From: Mycolicibacter nonchromogenicus
Lineage (GTDB): Bacteria > Actinomycetota > Actinomycetes > Mycobacteriales > Mycobacteriaceae
NCBI RefSeq assembly: GCF_002101775.1
Contig: NZ_LQPI01000040.1
Span: 62,001 to 126,000 of the forward strand
DNA: 64,000 nt
Direction: 5' to 3'
Each line of letters begins with the position of its first letter. Within the stretch, counting starts at the first letter, position 1. Positions 34,005 to 42,437 of this stretch are shown here, piece by piece. The notes beneath the pieces are model-generated. The model was not told where the DNA came from. It searched no databases and saw only the letters and a list, made by a program, of their open reading frames with translations. The position numbers and the translations under genes are program-made.

Positions 34005-35245
34005 GATCGCGGAATGTCCTTCCACGGCTTGCCCTTCCAGGGATCTGGTTCTCTGGGAAGTCCGAGCACCCGTTCGCCGAGGATGTTCTTGTTGATATCG
34101 GTGGTCCCGCCCTCGGTGCCGTTGGCCAGGCTGCGCATCCAGCCCTGCACGTCCCGCGGCAGCGCGTCGGTGTCGTCGGTGGCCGGCCAGGCAAGTGCAG
34201 CGGTACCGCTCAGGTCGACCATCAGATCTTGGATCTGCTGGTTCAGCGTCGCCTGGTGAACCTTTCCGATGGACGATGCGGCACCGGGCGATTGCCCGGC
34301 CTTCAGGGCCGCGCGTACCCGGGCGTTCGTCCAGCCGCGCACCTTCTCCTGGGCCCACAGCCGCATGACCTTGGCTCGGATGACGGGATCCGACCAGCGC
34401 CCGGTCTCCTGTGCCAAGGTGATCAACCGCTGTGTGCTGGAACCGCCGAGCCGGCCCATACCGCCCGAGCCCGATCCCGAAACCATCTGCCGCTCCACGG
34501 ACAGTGTCGATGCACTGACCCGCCAGCCGTCGTTGAGATCACCCACCCGGTGCGCGTCGGGAACGCGGGCGCCGTCTAAGAACACCTCGTTGAACTCGCG
34601 TTCACCGGTGATCTGGCGCAGCGGGCGGACTTCGACGCCGGGCTGGTGCATATTGAGCAGAAAATAGGTGATACCTCTGTGCTTCGGCTGTTCGGGATCG
34701 GTGCGGGCCAGCAGGATTCCGAAATCCGCTTCATCGGCCCAGGTGGTCCACACCTTCTGACCGGTGATCACCCACTCATCACCGTCGGCGACGGCGCGGG
34801 TCGCCAACGACGCCAGATCGGACCCGGCACCGGGTTCGCTGAACAACTGGCACCACTTCTCTTCGTTGCGCACGATCGGGGGCAGAAACCGCAGGCGCTG
34901 TTCTTCGGTGCCGTGACTGAACAGGGCCGCAGCAGCATTGTTGAGCCCCAACGGGTTCAGCCGGGTCAACCGCAGCGGCGCCAGGACCGTTTCGATGGCA
35001 CGTGCCACCTCGTTGGACACCCCGAGCCCGCCATGCTCGGGAAGCCAGGTCGGCGCCACCAGGCCGGTCGAGGCGAAGGCGGGATACCACCGCCGGTAGT
35101 CCTCCGGAGTGCGGACCGCACGCAGCGCCCGATGGCCGTCGGCCGCGGCGGCGCGCCAGGATTCGGGCACCTCGGTCCGTATCCATTGCTCGACTGTGGC
35201 CACCGCTTCCTCGGCGGTGCTCGACGCATCGATCGGCAGTGTCAT
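34001..35245 (-). CDS. Acyl-CoA dehydrogenase (FadE-like, full length)
   Basis: 414 residues. Blocks: AEEAVATVEQWIRTEVPES, APTWLPEHGGLGVSNEVARAIE, CQLFSEPGAGSDLASLATRA, TGQKVWTTWADEADFGILLARTD, and the C-terminal NGTEGGTTDINKNILGERVLGLP. Complete dehydrogenase of the FadE26/34-like group. ATG 35245 overlaps the stop of the upstream crotonase (ATGA) and its stop overlaps the next start, so it is mid-operon and translationally coupled. Confidence 0.92.
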   Translation of the reverse strand: MTLPIDASSTAEEAVATVEQWIRTEVPESWRAAAADGHRALRAVRTPEDYRRWYPAFASTGLVAPTWLPEHGGLGVSNEVARAIETVLAPLRLTRLNPLGLNNAAAALFSHGTEEQRLRFLPPIVRNEEKWCQLFSEPGAGSDLASLATRAVADGDEWVITGQKVWTTWADEADFGILLARTDPEQPKHRGITYFLLNMHQPGVEVRPLRQITGEREFNEVFLDGARVPDAHRVGDLNDGWRVSASTLSVERQMVSGSGSGGMGRLGGSSTQRLITLAQETGRWSDPVIRAKVMRLWAQEKVRGWTNARVRAALKAGQSPGAASSIGKVHQATLNQQIQDLMVDLSGTAALAWPATDDTDALPRDVQGWMRSLANGTEGGTTDINKNILGERVLGLPREPDPWKGKPWKDIPRS

Positions 35246-36048
35246 CGGCCGTGAAACTCCGCATCCCGCTTTTCCCGGAACGCTGCCAGGGCTGCCTTGA
35301 AATCGTCACTGCGGGTGGCCAACTCCAGAGCCATGGCCTCATTGTGCAGGTGACGGTCCAGGTCAAGCCCGTGTCCGCTCTGCAGCAGCCACTTGGTGAG
35401 GCCGAGCGCGACCGTCGGCCCGGTCGCCAGCCTGCCCACCAACTCGTCGGCGGCGTGGTCCAGATCGGTTGCGGCGTAAGCCTCGTGAATTATCTCCCAC
35501 GCCGCAGCCTGAGCCCCGGAGATCTCCTGGCCGAGCATCAGCAGCCGTCGGGTGCGCACCATCCCGATCAGCCGGGGCAGCAGCCAGGCCGCGCCGCTGT
35601 CGGGGCTCAAGCCGCGTGCCATGAACGGCTCCCAGAATCGGGCGTCGGTGGCGGCCAGGCAGAAGTCGGACGCCAAAGCGATGTGGAACCCCAGCCCAGC
35701 GGCCCAGCCCTGCACCACTGAGACGATCGGCACCTGCGTCTCAAGCATCAGGGGGATGAGCCGGTTGGCTTTGTTCGGCAGTCGGCGCTGGGTGGTGCCG
35801 ACCCGAGGTTTCCGTTCGGAACGTGCGGTGTTGGCGATCAGGTCGGAGCCCGCGCAGAAGTCGGGCCCGTTGGCGTCGATGCGAATGACGCGTACGGATT
35901 CGTCGGTGCCGGCTGCCGCGAGATGCTCGATGATGGCGTCGAGGACCACATCGTTGACCGCGTTACGCCGCTCGGCACGGTCGAAGGTGAGGCGCAGTTC
36001 GGCTCCTCGGTGTGCGACCAGGAGGCCCGGGACACTGGAGTAGGTCAT
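35242..36048 (-). CDS. Enoyl-CoA hydratase/isomerase family protein (crotonase fold)
   Basis: 268 residues. N-terminal R-L-T-F-D-R-A-E-R-R-N-A-V-N-D, oxyanion segment N-G-P-D-F-C-A-G-S-D-L and VQGWAAGLGFHIALASDFCLAA. The catalytic region reads F-M-A-R-G-L-S-P-D-S-G-A-A-W, with Asp rather than Glu, as in several isomerase-type members. It lies two bases after the MaoC-type hydratase gene in the same operon. Confidence 0.88.
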   Translation of the reverse strand: MTYSSVPGLLVAHRGAELRLTFDRAERRNAVNDVVLDAIIEHLAAAGTDESVRVIRIDANGPDFCAGSDLIANTARSERKPRVGTTQRRLPNKANRLIPLMLETQVPIVSVVQGWAAGLGFHIALASDFCLAATDARFWEPFMARGLSPDSGAAWLLPRLIGMVRTRRLLMLGQEISGAQAAAWEIIHEAYAATDLDHAADELVGRLATGPTVALGLTKWLLQSGHGLDLDRHLHNEAMALELATRSDDFKAALAAFREKRDAEFHGR

Positions 36049-36050
36049 AT

Positions 36051-37301
36051 TCAGCGCTCGGCGAACTGCGCTGACACGGCGGTCAGCAGCTGGGCCAGGT
36101 CGGTTGCTCGGCCGGGCGGATCGGGCAGCCGGACGGGACCTCGCTCACGGCTGGGCAGCAGAATGGTGGCGTGGCCGGGCGCGGTGATCTCCCCTCGATG
36201 GTTGGTCGCCGCCAGTTCGAGCTCCACCGCCGGCCGATCGCCGTCGGCGAGGAACTTGCGCACCACCGTGCCTGAGATGGTGTGCAGATCTCCGACGTAG
36301 TTGAACAGCCGGAACTCGCAGTCCAACTTCCACAGCCAGGCGTCATCGCCCATCCAATCGGTGCACAGATGGATGAGCCAGGTCTCGCGCATCCGGCCAT
36401 AGTCGAATGTGGTGGGGTTTCCGGCATTACGCGCCGCAATGGGGTCCCAGTGAACGCGCTGCGCAGCATCGGGGACGCCCTGTTCGTTGGGCGTGTAGAA
36501 CCGGGGAATTCGTTGCCGGTTGCGCCATGCCAACCCGAGCGGTCGCACACCGTACATACCGGTGCCCATTCCAACGTGCCAGCAGACCATGTCGGTGACG
36601 GTGAGGGGCCCCTTGGTCAGCGGTCCGACGGTGTCGCCCTCACAGACGTCCTCCCACCAACGTGGCTCGGATCCCCGAGGAACCTCCCGCGAATACCGCG
36701 CGTCGATCTCGGCGATCTCCTCAGGCGTCCAGGTCTTGAGTTCGACGTCCTGGTATTTCTTGCGGCCGCGGGCCTTGCTGCGTTCAGTGCGGATCATGTT
36801 GCGGTACTGGCCGCCGAGGATGGTGCCCTCGTCGTCCCGGAACACCTGAGCAGACCATTCGTGGACGGCACGCTCGGCGAATTCGCTCTTCTTGTCCAGC
36901 GCGGCCACCAGCGCGTTGCGCCGAATGACCCGGTGGCCGGCCCGCAACGGGGCCCACCACTCGCGGGAGGTCGACGCATAGAAGGCGTGTACACCCCGCA
37001 GCGGATCGCCCTTGGTCAGTGCCCGGTCCTCCTCGGACAGCTCCGTGACCTCGTCCTCGCCGATCACGGTGTCGCCGCCGATCAGCGGGGGTGGCGCGAT
37101 CGGTTCGCCCCACACCGATTTGATGGCGTATTCGGGATCGGACCACAGGGGGTTCGGGTCCCCGTAGCTCTCTGCGGCGTGGCGAAAGGCGTCCTCGTTG
37201 GGACGGCGGTAGTGCGGTGGCGCGGGGTTGGGGACGGCGATACCGATGGTGGCCCGCAGCCGGTCCAGCGCCTCATCGGTGATCTGGCCGGTGCCGGACA
37301 T
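36051..37301 (-). CDS. Two-domain MaoC/FAS1-like hydratase
   Basis: 416 residues. N-terminal half has the FAS1-like dehydratase pattern (R-R-P-N-E-D-A-F-R-H-A-A-E-S-Y-G-D-P-N-P-L, PIAPPPLIGGDTV); C-terminal half (from about 210: W-W-E-D-V-C-E-G-D-T-V, LTVTDMVCWHVG, MRETWLIHLCTDWMGDDAW) is a second hot-dog unit. The double length suggests a single-chain hydratase comparable to ChsH1-ChsH2. ATG 37301 has GAGGAGG about eight bases upstream. First gene of the six-gene leftward operon to 30995. Confidence 0.85.
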   Translation of the reverse strand: MSGTGQITDEALDRLRATIGIAVPNPAPPHYRRPNEDAFRHAAESYGDPNPLWSDPEYAIKSVWGEPIAPPPLIGGDTVIGEDEVTELSEEDRALTKGDPLRGVHAFYASTSREWWAPLRAGHRVIRRNALVAALDKKSEFAERAVHEWSAQVFRDDEGTILGGQYRNMIRTERSKARGRKKYQDVELKTWTPEEIAEIDARYSREVPRGSEPRWWEDVCEGDTVGPLTKGPLTVTDMVCWHVGMGTGMYGVRPLGLAWRNRQRIPRFYTPNEQGVPDAAQRVHWDPIAARNAGNPTTFDYGRMRETWLIHLCTDWMGDDAWLWKLDCEFRLFNYVGDLHTISGTVVRKFLADGDRPAVELELAATNHRGEITAPGHATILLPSRERGPVRLPDPPGRATDLAQLLTAVSAQFAER

Positions 37302-37345
37302 CGCGCAACCTCCTCATGGCGCAAGCACTTGGTCGAGACCAAAGT

Positions 37346-37361
37346 GAGAATTAAGATACCC
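37346..37361 (-). promoter_or_regulatory. Candidate operator 5 of the 16-bp motif
   Basis: GAGAATTAAGATACCC on the plus strand (reverse GGGTATCTTAATTCTC), in the 97-bp divergent region between the hydratase (37301) and crotonase (37399). Only one half-site is strong. A related GGAAAGCGACGTTAAC lies at 37368-37383. Confidence 0.42.
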
Positions 37362-37398
37362 GAAAACGGAAAGCGACGTTAACGTTGGGCGGGCTTCA

Positions 37399-38220
37399 AT
37401 GGCGGAAGAGCGGATCGGGATCAGTTACGACGTGGGGCCCGACAATGTGGGCCGCATCGTCATTGACCGCCCCGACGTTGGAAATTCCTTGTCGCCATTG
37501 GCCCGAGATGCCCTTGCCGATGCTCTGATCGCTGCGCACGCCGACCCTGAAGTCCGGGCGGTGCTGCTGACGTCAACGGGTCCGCGGCACTTCTGTACCG
37601 GTGCGGGCTTGGCGTCGAAACCCACTGATGTGGACGGCCAGCTGCCACCCGACCGGCGCCCGGGGGACATCGCGCGCCAATTGGCACAGGGCTGGCAACG
37701 GCTGGTGAGCGCTGTACTGGACTGCGACAAGCCGGTCGTGGCGGCATTCAACGGAACAGCGATGGGCGGCGGTGCCAGTCTGGTGCTGGCGTGCGACCTG
37801 GTGGTGATGGGGCAGCAGTCGGCGCTGGTCGAGGGATTTGTGCACCGCGGCATCGTTCCCGACGGCGGAGCGGTGCATCTGCTGACCAGGATCGTCGGCC
37901 TGCGTAAAGCCACCGAACTGCTCATGTTGGGTGAGAACGTGGGCGCCGACGAATGCCTGCGGCTGGGCCTGGTGAACCGCGTCGTGCCCGCAGAACAGGT
38001 GGACCAGAATGCGGAGTCACTGGCAGTGCGGTTGGCGACCGGGCCGTCGGTGATGCTCGGCCTGACCAAGCGGCTGCTGTCGGTTTCGTCGGAGTCGCCA
38101 CGGGAGCGGGGGTTCGAGCAGGAGGCATGGGCGGCCGAACTGAACTCGCGCACAGCGGATCTGCAGGAAGGACTGCAGTCATTCGCCGAACGTCGATCGC
38201 CCCGCTTTCGGGGGCGTTGA
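37399..38220 (+). CDS. Enoyl-CoA hydratase/isomerase family protein (crotonase fold)
   Basis: 273 residues. V-I-D-R-P-D-V-G-N-S-L-S-P, first oxyanion segment T-S-T-G-P-R-H-F-C-T-G-A-G, second F-N-G-T-A-M-G-G-G-A-S-L-V-L-A-C-D, then VEGFVHRGIVPDGGAVHLL. The Glu of the classical GGGCE is Ser here while an acidic residue remains in the VEGF segment, so isomerase or other crotonase chemistry is as likely as hydration. Single-gene unit, divergent from the operon at 37301, convergent with the SDR gene (7-bp gap). Confidence 0.88.
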   Translation: MAEERIGISYDVGPDNVGRIVIDRPDVGNSLSPLARDALADALIAAHADPEVRAVLLTSTGPRHFCTGAGLASKPTDVDGQLPPDRRPGDIARQLAQGWQRLVSAVLDCDKPVVAAFNGTAMGGGASLVLACDLVVMGQQSALVEGFVHRGIVPDGGAVHLLTRIVGLRKATELLMLGENVGADECLRLGLVNRVVPAEQVDQNAESLAVRLATGPSVMLGLTKRLLSVSSESPRERGFEQEAWAAELNSRTADLQEGLQSFAERRSPRFRGR

Positions 38221-38227
38221 GCAGCGG

Positions 38228-39091
38228 TCAGCCCGCTGCCGGTCCGCCCCGGATCGTGAATGACGAGGTGTCGTCGATCTCGTCGATCGCGGCGGCTACG
38301 CGTTCTGCGGTCAGAGCGGGGTCCTGGATTCCCCTCGTCACACCGATGAACACCCTGGACACCTTGCCGGCTCCGACCGAATAGATGTGGGCAGTGCGTT
38401 CGCAGCTGCGGTGCGCCAGATAGACAACCACCGGGGTGACCAGCTCCGGGTCCATCTCCTTGGCGGCCTCGCCCATGATTTCCTCGGTCATCCGAGTCCG
38501 GGCGATGGGTGCGATCGCGTTGACCGTGATTCCGTTGCGCGCCCCCTCAATCGCCAACACGTGCATCATGCCGACCAGGCCCATCTTGGCGGCGCCATAG
38601 TTGGTTTGGCCGAAGTTGCCGAAAAGGCCGGTGCCCGAAGTGGTATGCACGATCCGGCCGTAGTTCTGCTCCCGCATGATCGGCCACGCTGCGCGGGTGA
38701 CGTTGAACGCGCCAATGAGGTGTACGGCGACCACGGCGTCGAACTGGTCGGCCGTCATGTTCTTGAATGCCGCGTCGCGCAGAATACCGGCATTGTTCAC
38801 CAGAATGTCGACGCGCCCGAACGCCTCGAGGGCCGCCGCGACGATGGCCTCACCGCCGTCCTTGGTTGCCACCGAATCGGCGTTCGCAATGGCTGTTCCG
38901 CCCTGCGCGGTGATCTCGTCCACGACGCGCTGGGCCACTGATTCGGAGGCGCCGCTGCCGTCGACTGCACTGCCGAGGTCATTCACCACCACCCGGGCGC
39001 CGCGTCGCGCCAGCTCGATCGCGTGGCAACGGCCGAGTCCTCCGCCGGCTCCGGTGACGATGGCTACCTGGTTGTCGAATGCAATTGTCAT
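38228..39091 (-). CDS. Short-chain dehydrogenase, hydroxyacyl-CoA dehydrogenase (Hsd4A/ChsB1-like)
   Basis: 287 residues. Rossmann motif T-G-A-G-G-G-L-G (residues 13-20), NNAG 99-102, catalytic Ser152, Tyr165 and Lys169 (N-Y-G-A-A-K). The V-A-I-V-T-G-A-G-G-G-L-G-R start with VVVNDLG is typical of the dehydrogenase domain of multifunctional enzyme type 2 and of mycobacterial Hsd4A/ChsB1, which oxidise 3-hydroxyacyl-CoA side chains and 17-hydroxysteroids. ATG 39091, divergent from the FadD gene with a 55-bp gap that holds a motif copy. Confidence 0.9.
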   Translation of the reverse strand: MTIAFDNQVAIVTGAGGGLGRCHAIELARRGARVVVNDLGSAVDGSGASESVAQRVVDEITAQGGTAIANADSVATKDGGEAIVAAALEAFGRVDILVNNAGILRDAAFKNMTADQFDAVVAVHLIGAFNVTRAAWPIMREQNYGRIVHTTSGTGLFGNFGQTNYGAAKMGLVGMMHVLAIEGARNGITVNAIAPIARTRMTEEIMGEAAKEMDPELVTPVVVYLAHRSCERTAHIYSVGAGKVSRVFIGVTRGIQDPALTAERVAAAIDEIDDTSSFTIRGGPAAG

Positions 39092-39117
39092 GGGTGAGAG
39101 GTTACATTCGCAAGATC

Positions 39118-39133
39118 GAGAATTATTGTTTGC
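39118..39133 (-). promoter_or_regulatory. Candidate operator 6 of the 16-bp motif
   Basis: GAGAATTATTGTTTGC on the plus strand (reverse GCAAACAATAATTCTC), centred in the 55-bp divergent gap between the SDR (39091) and FadD (39147). Confidence 0.55.
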
Positions 39134-39146
39134 ATCGGAGGACCTC

Positions 39147-40715
39147 ATGACGTGCCCCACCCGCCTGCTGGGCAATGCGGCGCCGCGTGCAGCGGGATTG
39201 CGCGCGCGCTACCGGGCCGCCGGGCATTGGTCGCAGAAGCCACTGGATCTGGTGCGCGACACTGCGGCAAGGCATCCCGAGCGGGTCGCGTTGATTGATC
39301 GTGCGGAACAGGTCAGCTTTGCCGAACTGGATGTCCGCATCGACGGGATATGCCGGGACTTGACCGAGTCCGGTGTGGGGCCGGGGAGTGCGGTGGTCGT
39401 GGTCGTCGGCAACGACGTCGACTCGGTGGCCGCCGTGCACGCGGTACAGCGTTGTGATGCCGTCGTGCTGCTGGTGCCGCGTAGTGCCGGCGTTGCTCAA
39501 GTCGCCCAGATCATCGATCGCACCGGGGCGTCGTTGGGGCTGGCGCCGAACTGGCCGGCGGCGGCGGAAGACCTGGCGACGAGGTGCAGGTGGATCACGA
39601 CCTTGAGCGACCCGGTGAGCGCGCCGATGCCGATCCGGCCGCAACGGCCCGCCGATGAGCCGTCGTTTGTGCTGTACACCTCGGGTACCACCGCGGAGCC
39701 CAAGGGCGTAGTGCACTCGTTGAGCACTCTGCACAAGGCATCCGCCAACTACATCGCAGCGGCCGGGCTGGAGGCTTCGGACCGGATCTTTCTGATCAGC
39801 CCGCTGGCGTCGGTCACGGGTGTGGTGCAGGCGTTGTTCATCGGCCCCATGCTCGCGGCGCCCGTCGTGTTGGAGGACCGCTGGGATCCGTCTGCGACGT
39901 GCGAATTCCTGTTGTCCAGTGGCGCGACCTGGTACGGCGGACCGGACCGCTTGCTGGACCGGTTGCTCGACGAGGCGGTTTCACGAGACGGCTCGGTGCC
40001 ACTGCGCGCGGTCTATCTCGGCGGCACCATGCTCGACCAGCGGATCGTCGAACGCGTCGAAGATGGGTTCGGCATCGTCGTGATGCGAGCGTACGGGTCT
40101 TCGGAGGCGCCGGTGAGTACCTCAGGGCAGCGCCTTGAAGCCAGAGAAGTACGACATGGCGATGACGGACTGCCCCTGGCGGATGTCGAGGTGAGACTGG
40201 GCTCCAGCGGAGATCCGGCGGAGTGTTGTATCCGTGGTCCGCACACCTTTCTGGGCTATACCGATGCCGTCGCCGACGACACCGCCTTCGAGGGAGAGTG
40301 GTTCCGTACCGGCGACGTCGCGAAGCTGGACGGTGGCCGGGTCCGCGTCGTGGGCCGGATCAAGGACATCGTGATCCGCAACGGGATGAAGATCCCGGCC
40401 GCCGAGGTGGAGCAGGCGGTGGCCGAGATAACCGGGGTCGGTGAATGCGCGGCGTACCCGGTGCCTGACGCCACTACCGGAGAACGACTGGCCGTTGCTC
40501 TCGTTCTTGACCGCGACGCCGAGTTGTCGCTGGCAGAGGTGACCGCGGCGCTGGTATCGGCGGGTCTGCCCAAGTACAAGCTGCCCGAGGAACTGGTGTT
40601 CTGGGATCAGCCGCTGCCGGTCAATGCGAACGGCAAGGTCGCGCGGAACAGGTTGCACGAGAACGCAGTCGGTCGGCCACGAGTGGTGGCCGACCGCCTG
40701 GTGGCAAAGCAATGA
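39147..40715 (+). CDS. Acyl-CoA synthetase (FadD-like)
   Basis: 522 residues. ATP loop Y-T-S-G-T-T-A-E-P-K-G (about 177-187), A5 block MRAYGSSEAPVS, hinge GDVAKLDGGRVRVVGRIKD and the terminal Lys in NANGKVARNRL. ATG 39147 has CGGAGGA six bases upstream; the frame remains open far upstream but that stretch is antisense to the SDR. Single-gene unit; activates an acid to acyl-CoA. Confidence 0.92.
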   Translation: MTCPTRLLGNAAPRAAGLRARYRAAGHWSQKPLDLVRDTAARHPERVALIDRAEQVSFAELDVRIDGICRDLTESGVGPGSAVVVVVGNDVDSVAAVHAVQRCDAVVLLVPRSAGVAQVAQIIDRTGASLGLAPNWPAAAEDLATRCRWITTLSDPVSAPMPIRPQRPADEPSFVLYTSGTTAEPKGVVHSLSTLHKASANYIAAAGLEASDRIFLISPLASVTGVVQALFIGPMLAAPVVLEDRWDPSATCEFLLSSGATWYGGPDRLLDRLLDEAVSRDGSVPLRAVYLGGTMLDQRIVERVEDGFGIVVMRAYGSSEAPVSTSGQRLEAREVRHGDDGLPLADVEVRLGSSGDPAECCIRGPHTFLGYTDAVADDTAFEGEWFRTGDVAKLDGGRVRVVGRIKDIVIRNGMKIPAAEVEQAVAEITGVGECAAYPVPDATTGERLAVALVLDRDAELSLAEVTAALVSAGLPKYKLPEELVFWDQPLPVNANGKVARNRLHENAVGRPRVVADRLVAKQ

Positions 40716-40725
40716 CCGCCGGCCG

Positions 40726-42024
40726 TCAGTCGGACCCGCTGACGTTGACGGTCGCCTCCTTGATCTGAGCCTGCCAGTCGCCCTGACCACTGTGGTCCCG
40801 TTTGGACAGCGCCTGAATCGAGACATCGTGGCCCTCGGCGGCCTTGCGCAGACTTCCGACGGTGGCCTGTTCCCGGGTGATGTGGGTGAACGGGTCCCAG
40901 TGATACCAGCGCATGGCGTTCTCGTACGTCATCTTGTTGATCTCGTCGTCGGGAACGTCGTACTTCTTGAGCACCGCGTCGAGTTCCTCGGGAGCGTCGG
41001 GCCACATGGAGTCCGAGTGTGGGTAGTCGGCCTCCCAACAGATGTTGTCGACGCCGATCTTGCTGCGCAGTTCCACACCGACCGGATCGGAGATGAAGCA
41101 GGTCAGGAAGTGCTCGCGGAAGAACTCTGAGGGCTTCTGGGTGCCGAAGTCCTGACCTGTCCACGTCGAGTGCATCTCGTAGGTGCGGTCGACGCGATCG
41201 AGGAAGTAGGGGATCCACCCGGTACCGCCCTCGGACAGGGCGATCTTGAGTCCCGGGTATGCCTTGACCGGCTTGGACCACAGCAGATCCGCGGCGGCCT
41301 GCACGATGTTCATCGGCTGCAGAGTGATCATCACATCCATCGGGGCGTCCGGCGCGGTGATGGCCAGACGGCCCGACGAGCCGATGTGCACATTGAGCAC
41401 GGTGTCGGTGTCGACCAGGGCGTCCCACATGGGTTTCCAGTGCTCCAGGTCGTGGAAACTCGGATAACCCATCGCGGCCGGATTCTCGGTGAAGGTCATC
41501 GAGTGCACGCCGCGCGCAGCGTTGCGGCGAATCTCTTTGGCGCAGGCCTCGGGATCCCAGATCACCGGCAGCGTCATCGGGATGAACCTGGCCGGGTAGG
41601 CACCGCACCACTCCTCGACGTGCCAGTCGTTATAGGCCTGAATGAGTGCGAGTGAGAAGTCGTGGTCCTCCGTCGCGAACAGCCGCCCGGCGAAGCCCGG
41701 GAAGGAGGGAAAGCACATCGATCCCAGGATGCCGCCGGCGTTCATGTCCTTGATGCGCTCGTCGACGTTGTAGCAGCCGGGCCGGATCTCATCGAGGGCC
41801 TGCGGCTCCAGGCCGTATTCCTCCTTGGGTCGTCCGGCGACGGCGTTGAGCGCCACATTCGGGATGGTGACATCACGGAACTGCCATCGGTCGCTGCCGT
41901 CGGCGTCGTGCACCAGCCGGGGGGCGTCGTTCTGGTACTTCTTGGGCAGGTGGTTGGCAAACATGTCCGGTGGTTCGACGATGTGGTCATCGACACTGAC
42001 CAGGATCATGTCGTCTTTGTTCAC
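40726..42024 (-). CDS. Amidohydrolase-2 family metal-dependent hydrolase (paralogue 3)
   Basis: 432 residues. Starts ILVSVDDHIVEPPDMFANHLP and contains GGTGWIPYFLDRVDRTYEMHSTW and WEADYPHSDSMWPDAPEEL. Together with the protein at 47541 it forms a second subfamily (D-D-H-x-V-E-P; A-D-Y-P-H-S/N-D) distinct from those at 20722, 25264 and 52969. GTG 42024 overlaps the DUF35 stop (GTGA). It is the third gene of a thiolase-DUF35-amidohydrolase operon, implying that it acts right before or after a thiolytic or aldolytic step. Confidence 0.9.
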   Translation of the reverse strand: MNKDDMILVSVDDHIVEPPDMFANHLPKKYQNDAPRLVHDADGSDRWQFRDVTIPNVALNAVAGRPKEEYGLEPQALDEIRPGCYNVDERIKDMNAGGILGSMCFPSFPGFAGRLFATEDHDFSLALIQAYNDWHVEEWCGAYPARFIPMTLPVIWDPEACAKEIRRNAARGVHSMTFTENPAAMGYPSFHDLEHWKPMWDALVDTDTVLNVHIGSSGRLAITAPDAPMDVMITLQPMNIVQAAADLLWSKPVKAYPGLKIALSEGGTGWIPYFLDRVDRTYEMHSTWTGQDFGTQKPSEFFREHFLTCFISDPVGVELRSKIGVDNICWEADYPHSDSMWPDAPEELDAVLKKYDVPDDEINKMTYENAMRWYHWDPFTHITREQATVGSLRKAAEGHDVSIQALSKRDHSGQGDWQAQIKEATVNVSGSD

Positions 42025-42437
42025 TTCAATTTCCTCTCCGGTACCGGCGTGAAAATCGGGATGGCGAAACCGTCTGCGCCGCGGCGAAAATCGAGAGTGA
42101 GCTCCAGGCCGGCGTCCAGTCTCTCGATGGCGCAGTTCTCGAGGTGGGTCATCAGACGTGGTCCCTCGGCCAGGTCGACCATCGCGACCACATATGGCGT
42201 GAGTGCGTCGAACGGGGCGGCGTTCTGGTGGACCACGGTCCAGGTGTAGAGCGTTGCGCGACCAGATGCCGGTGTGGGCGCTACGTCTTCGCTCCAGCAG
42301 TGTGGGCAGAAACATCTGTGGTGCAGCGAGTTTCGCCCGCATTCCTGACACGCGTTGAGCAGCAGCGTGCCGTTCTGGATCGCCGACCACCATGCCTCGC
42401 TGTCGGCGTCGATGGTGGGCCGGTCGGGGCTTGTCAT
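42021..42437 (-). CDS. DUF35 / Zn-ribbon OB-fold protein
   Basis: 138 residues. Helix DADSEAWWSAIQNGTLLLNA, zinc-ribbon cysteines 30, 33, 44 and 47 (C-Q-E-C and C-P-H-C), then the OB fold (GRATLYTWTVVHQNAAP, VVAMVDLAEGPRLMTHLEN). ATG 42437 shares a base with the thiolase stop (TGATG) and follows GGGAGG; GTG 42440 is an in-frame alternative. It is the expected partner of the thiolase at 42437-43582, a second copy of the arrangement seen at 2198/4937. Confidence 0.9.
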   Translation of the reverse strand: MTSPDRPTIDADSEAWWSAIQNGTLLLNACQECGRNSLHHRCFCPHCWSEDVAPTPASGRATLYTWTVVHQNAAPFDALTPYVVAMVDLAEGPRLMTHLENCAIERLDAGLELTLDFRRGADGFAIPIFTPVPERKLK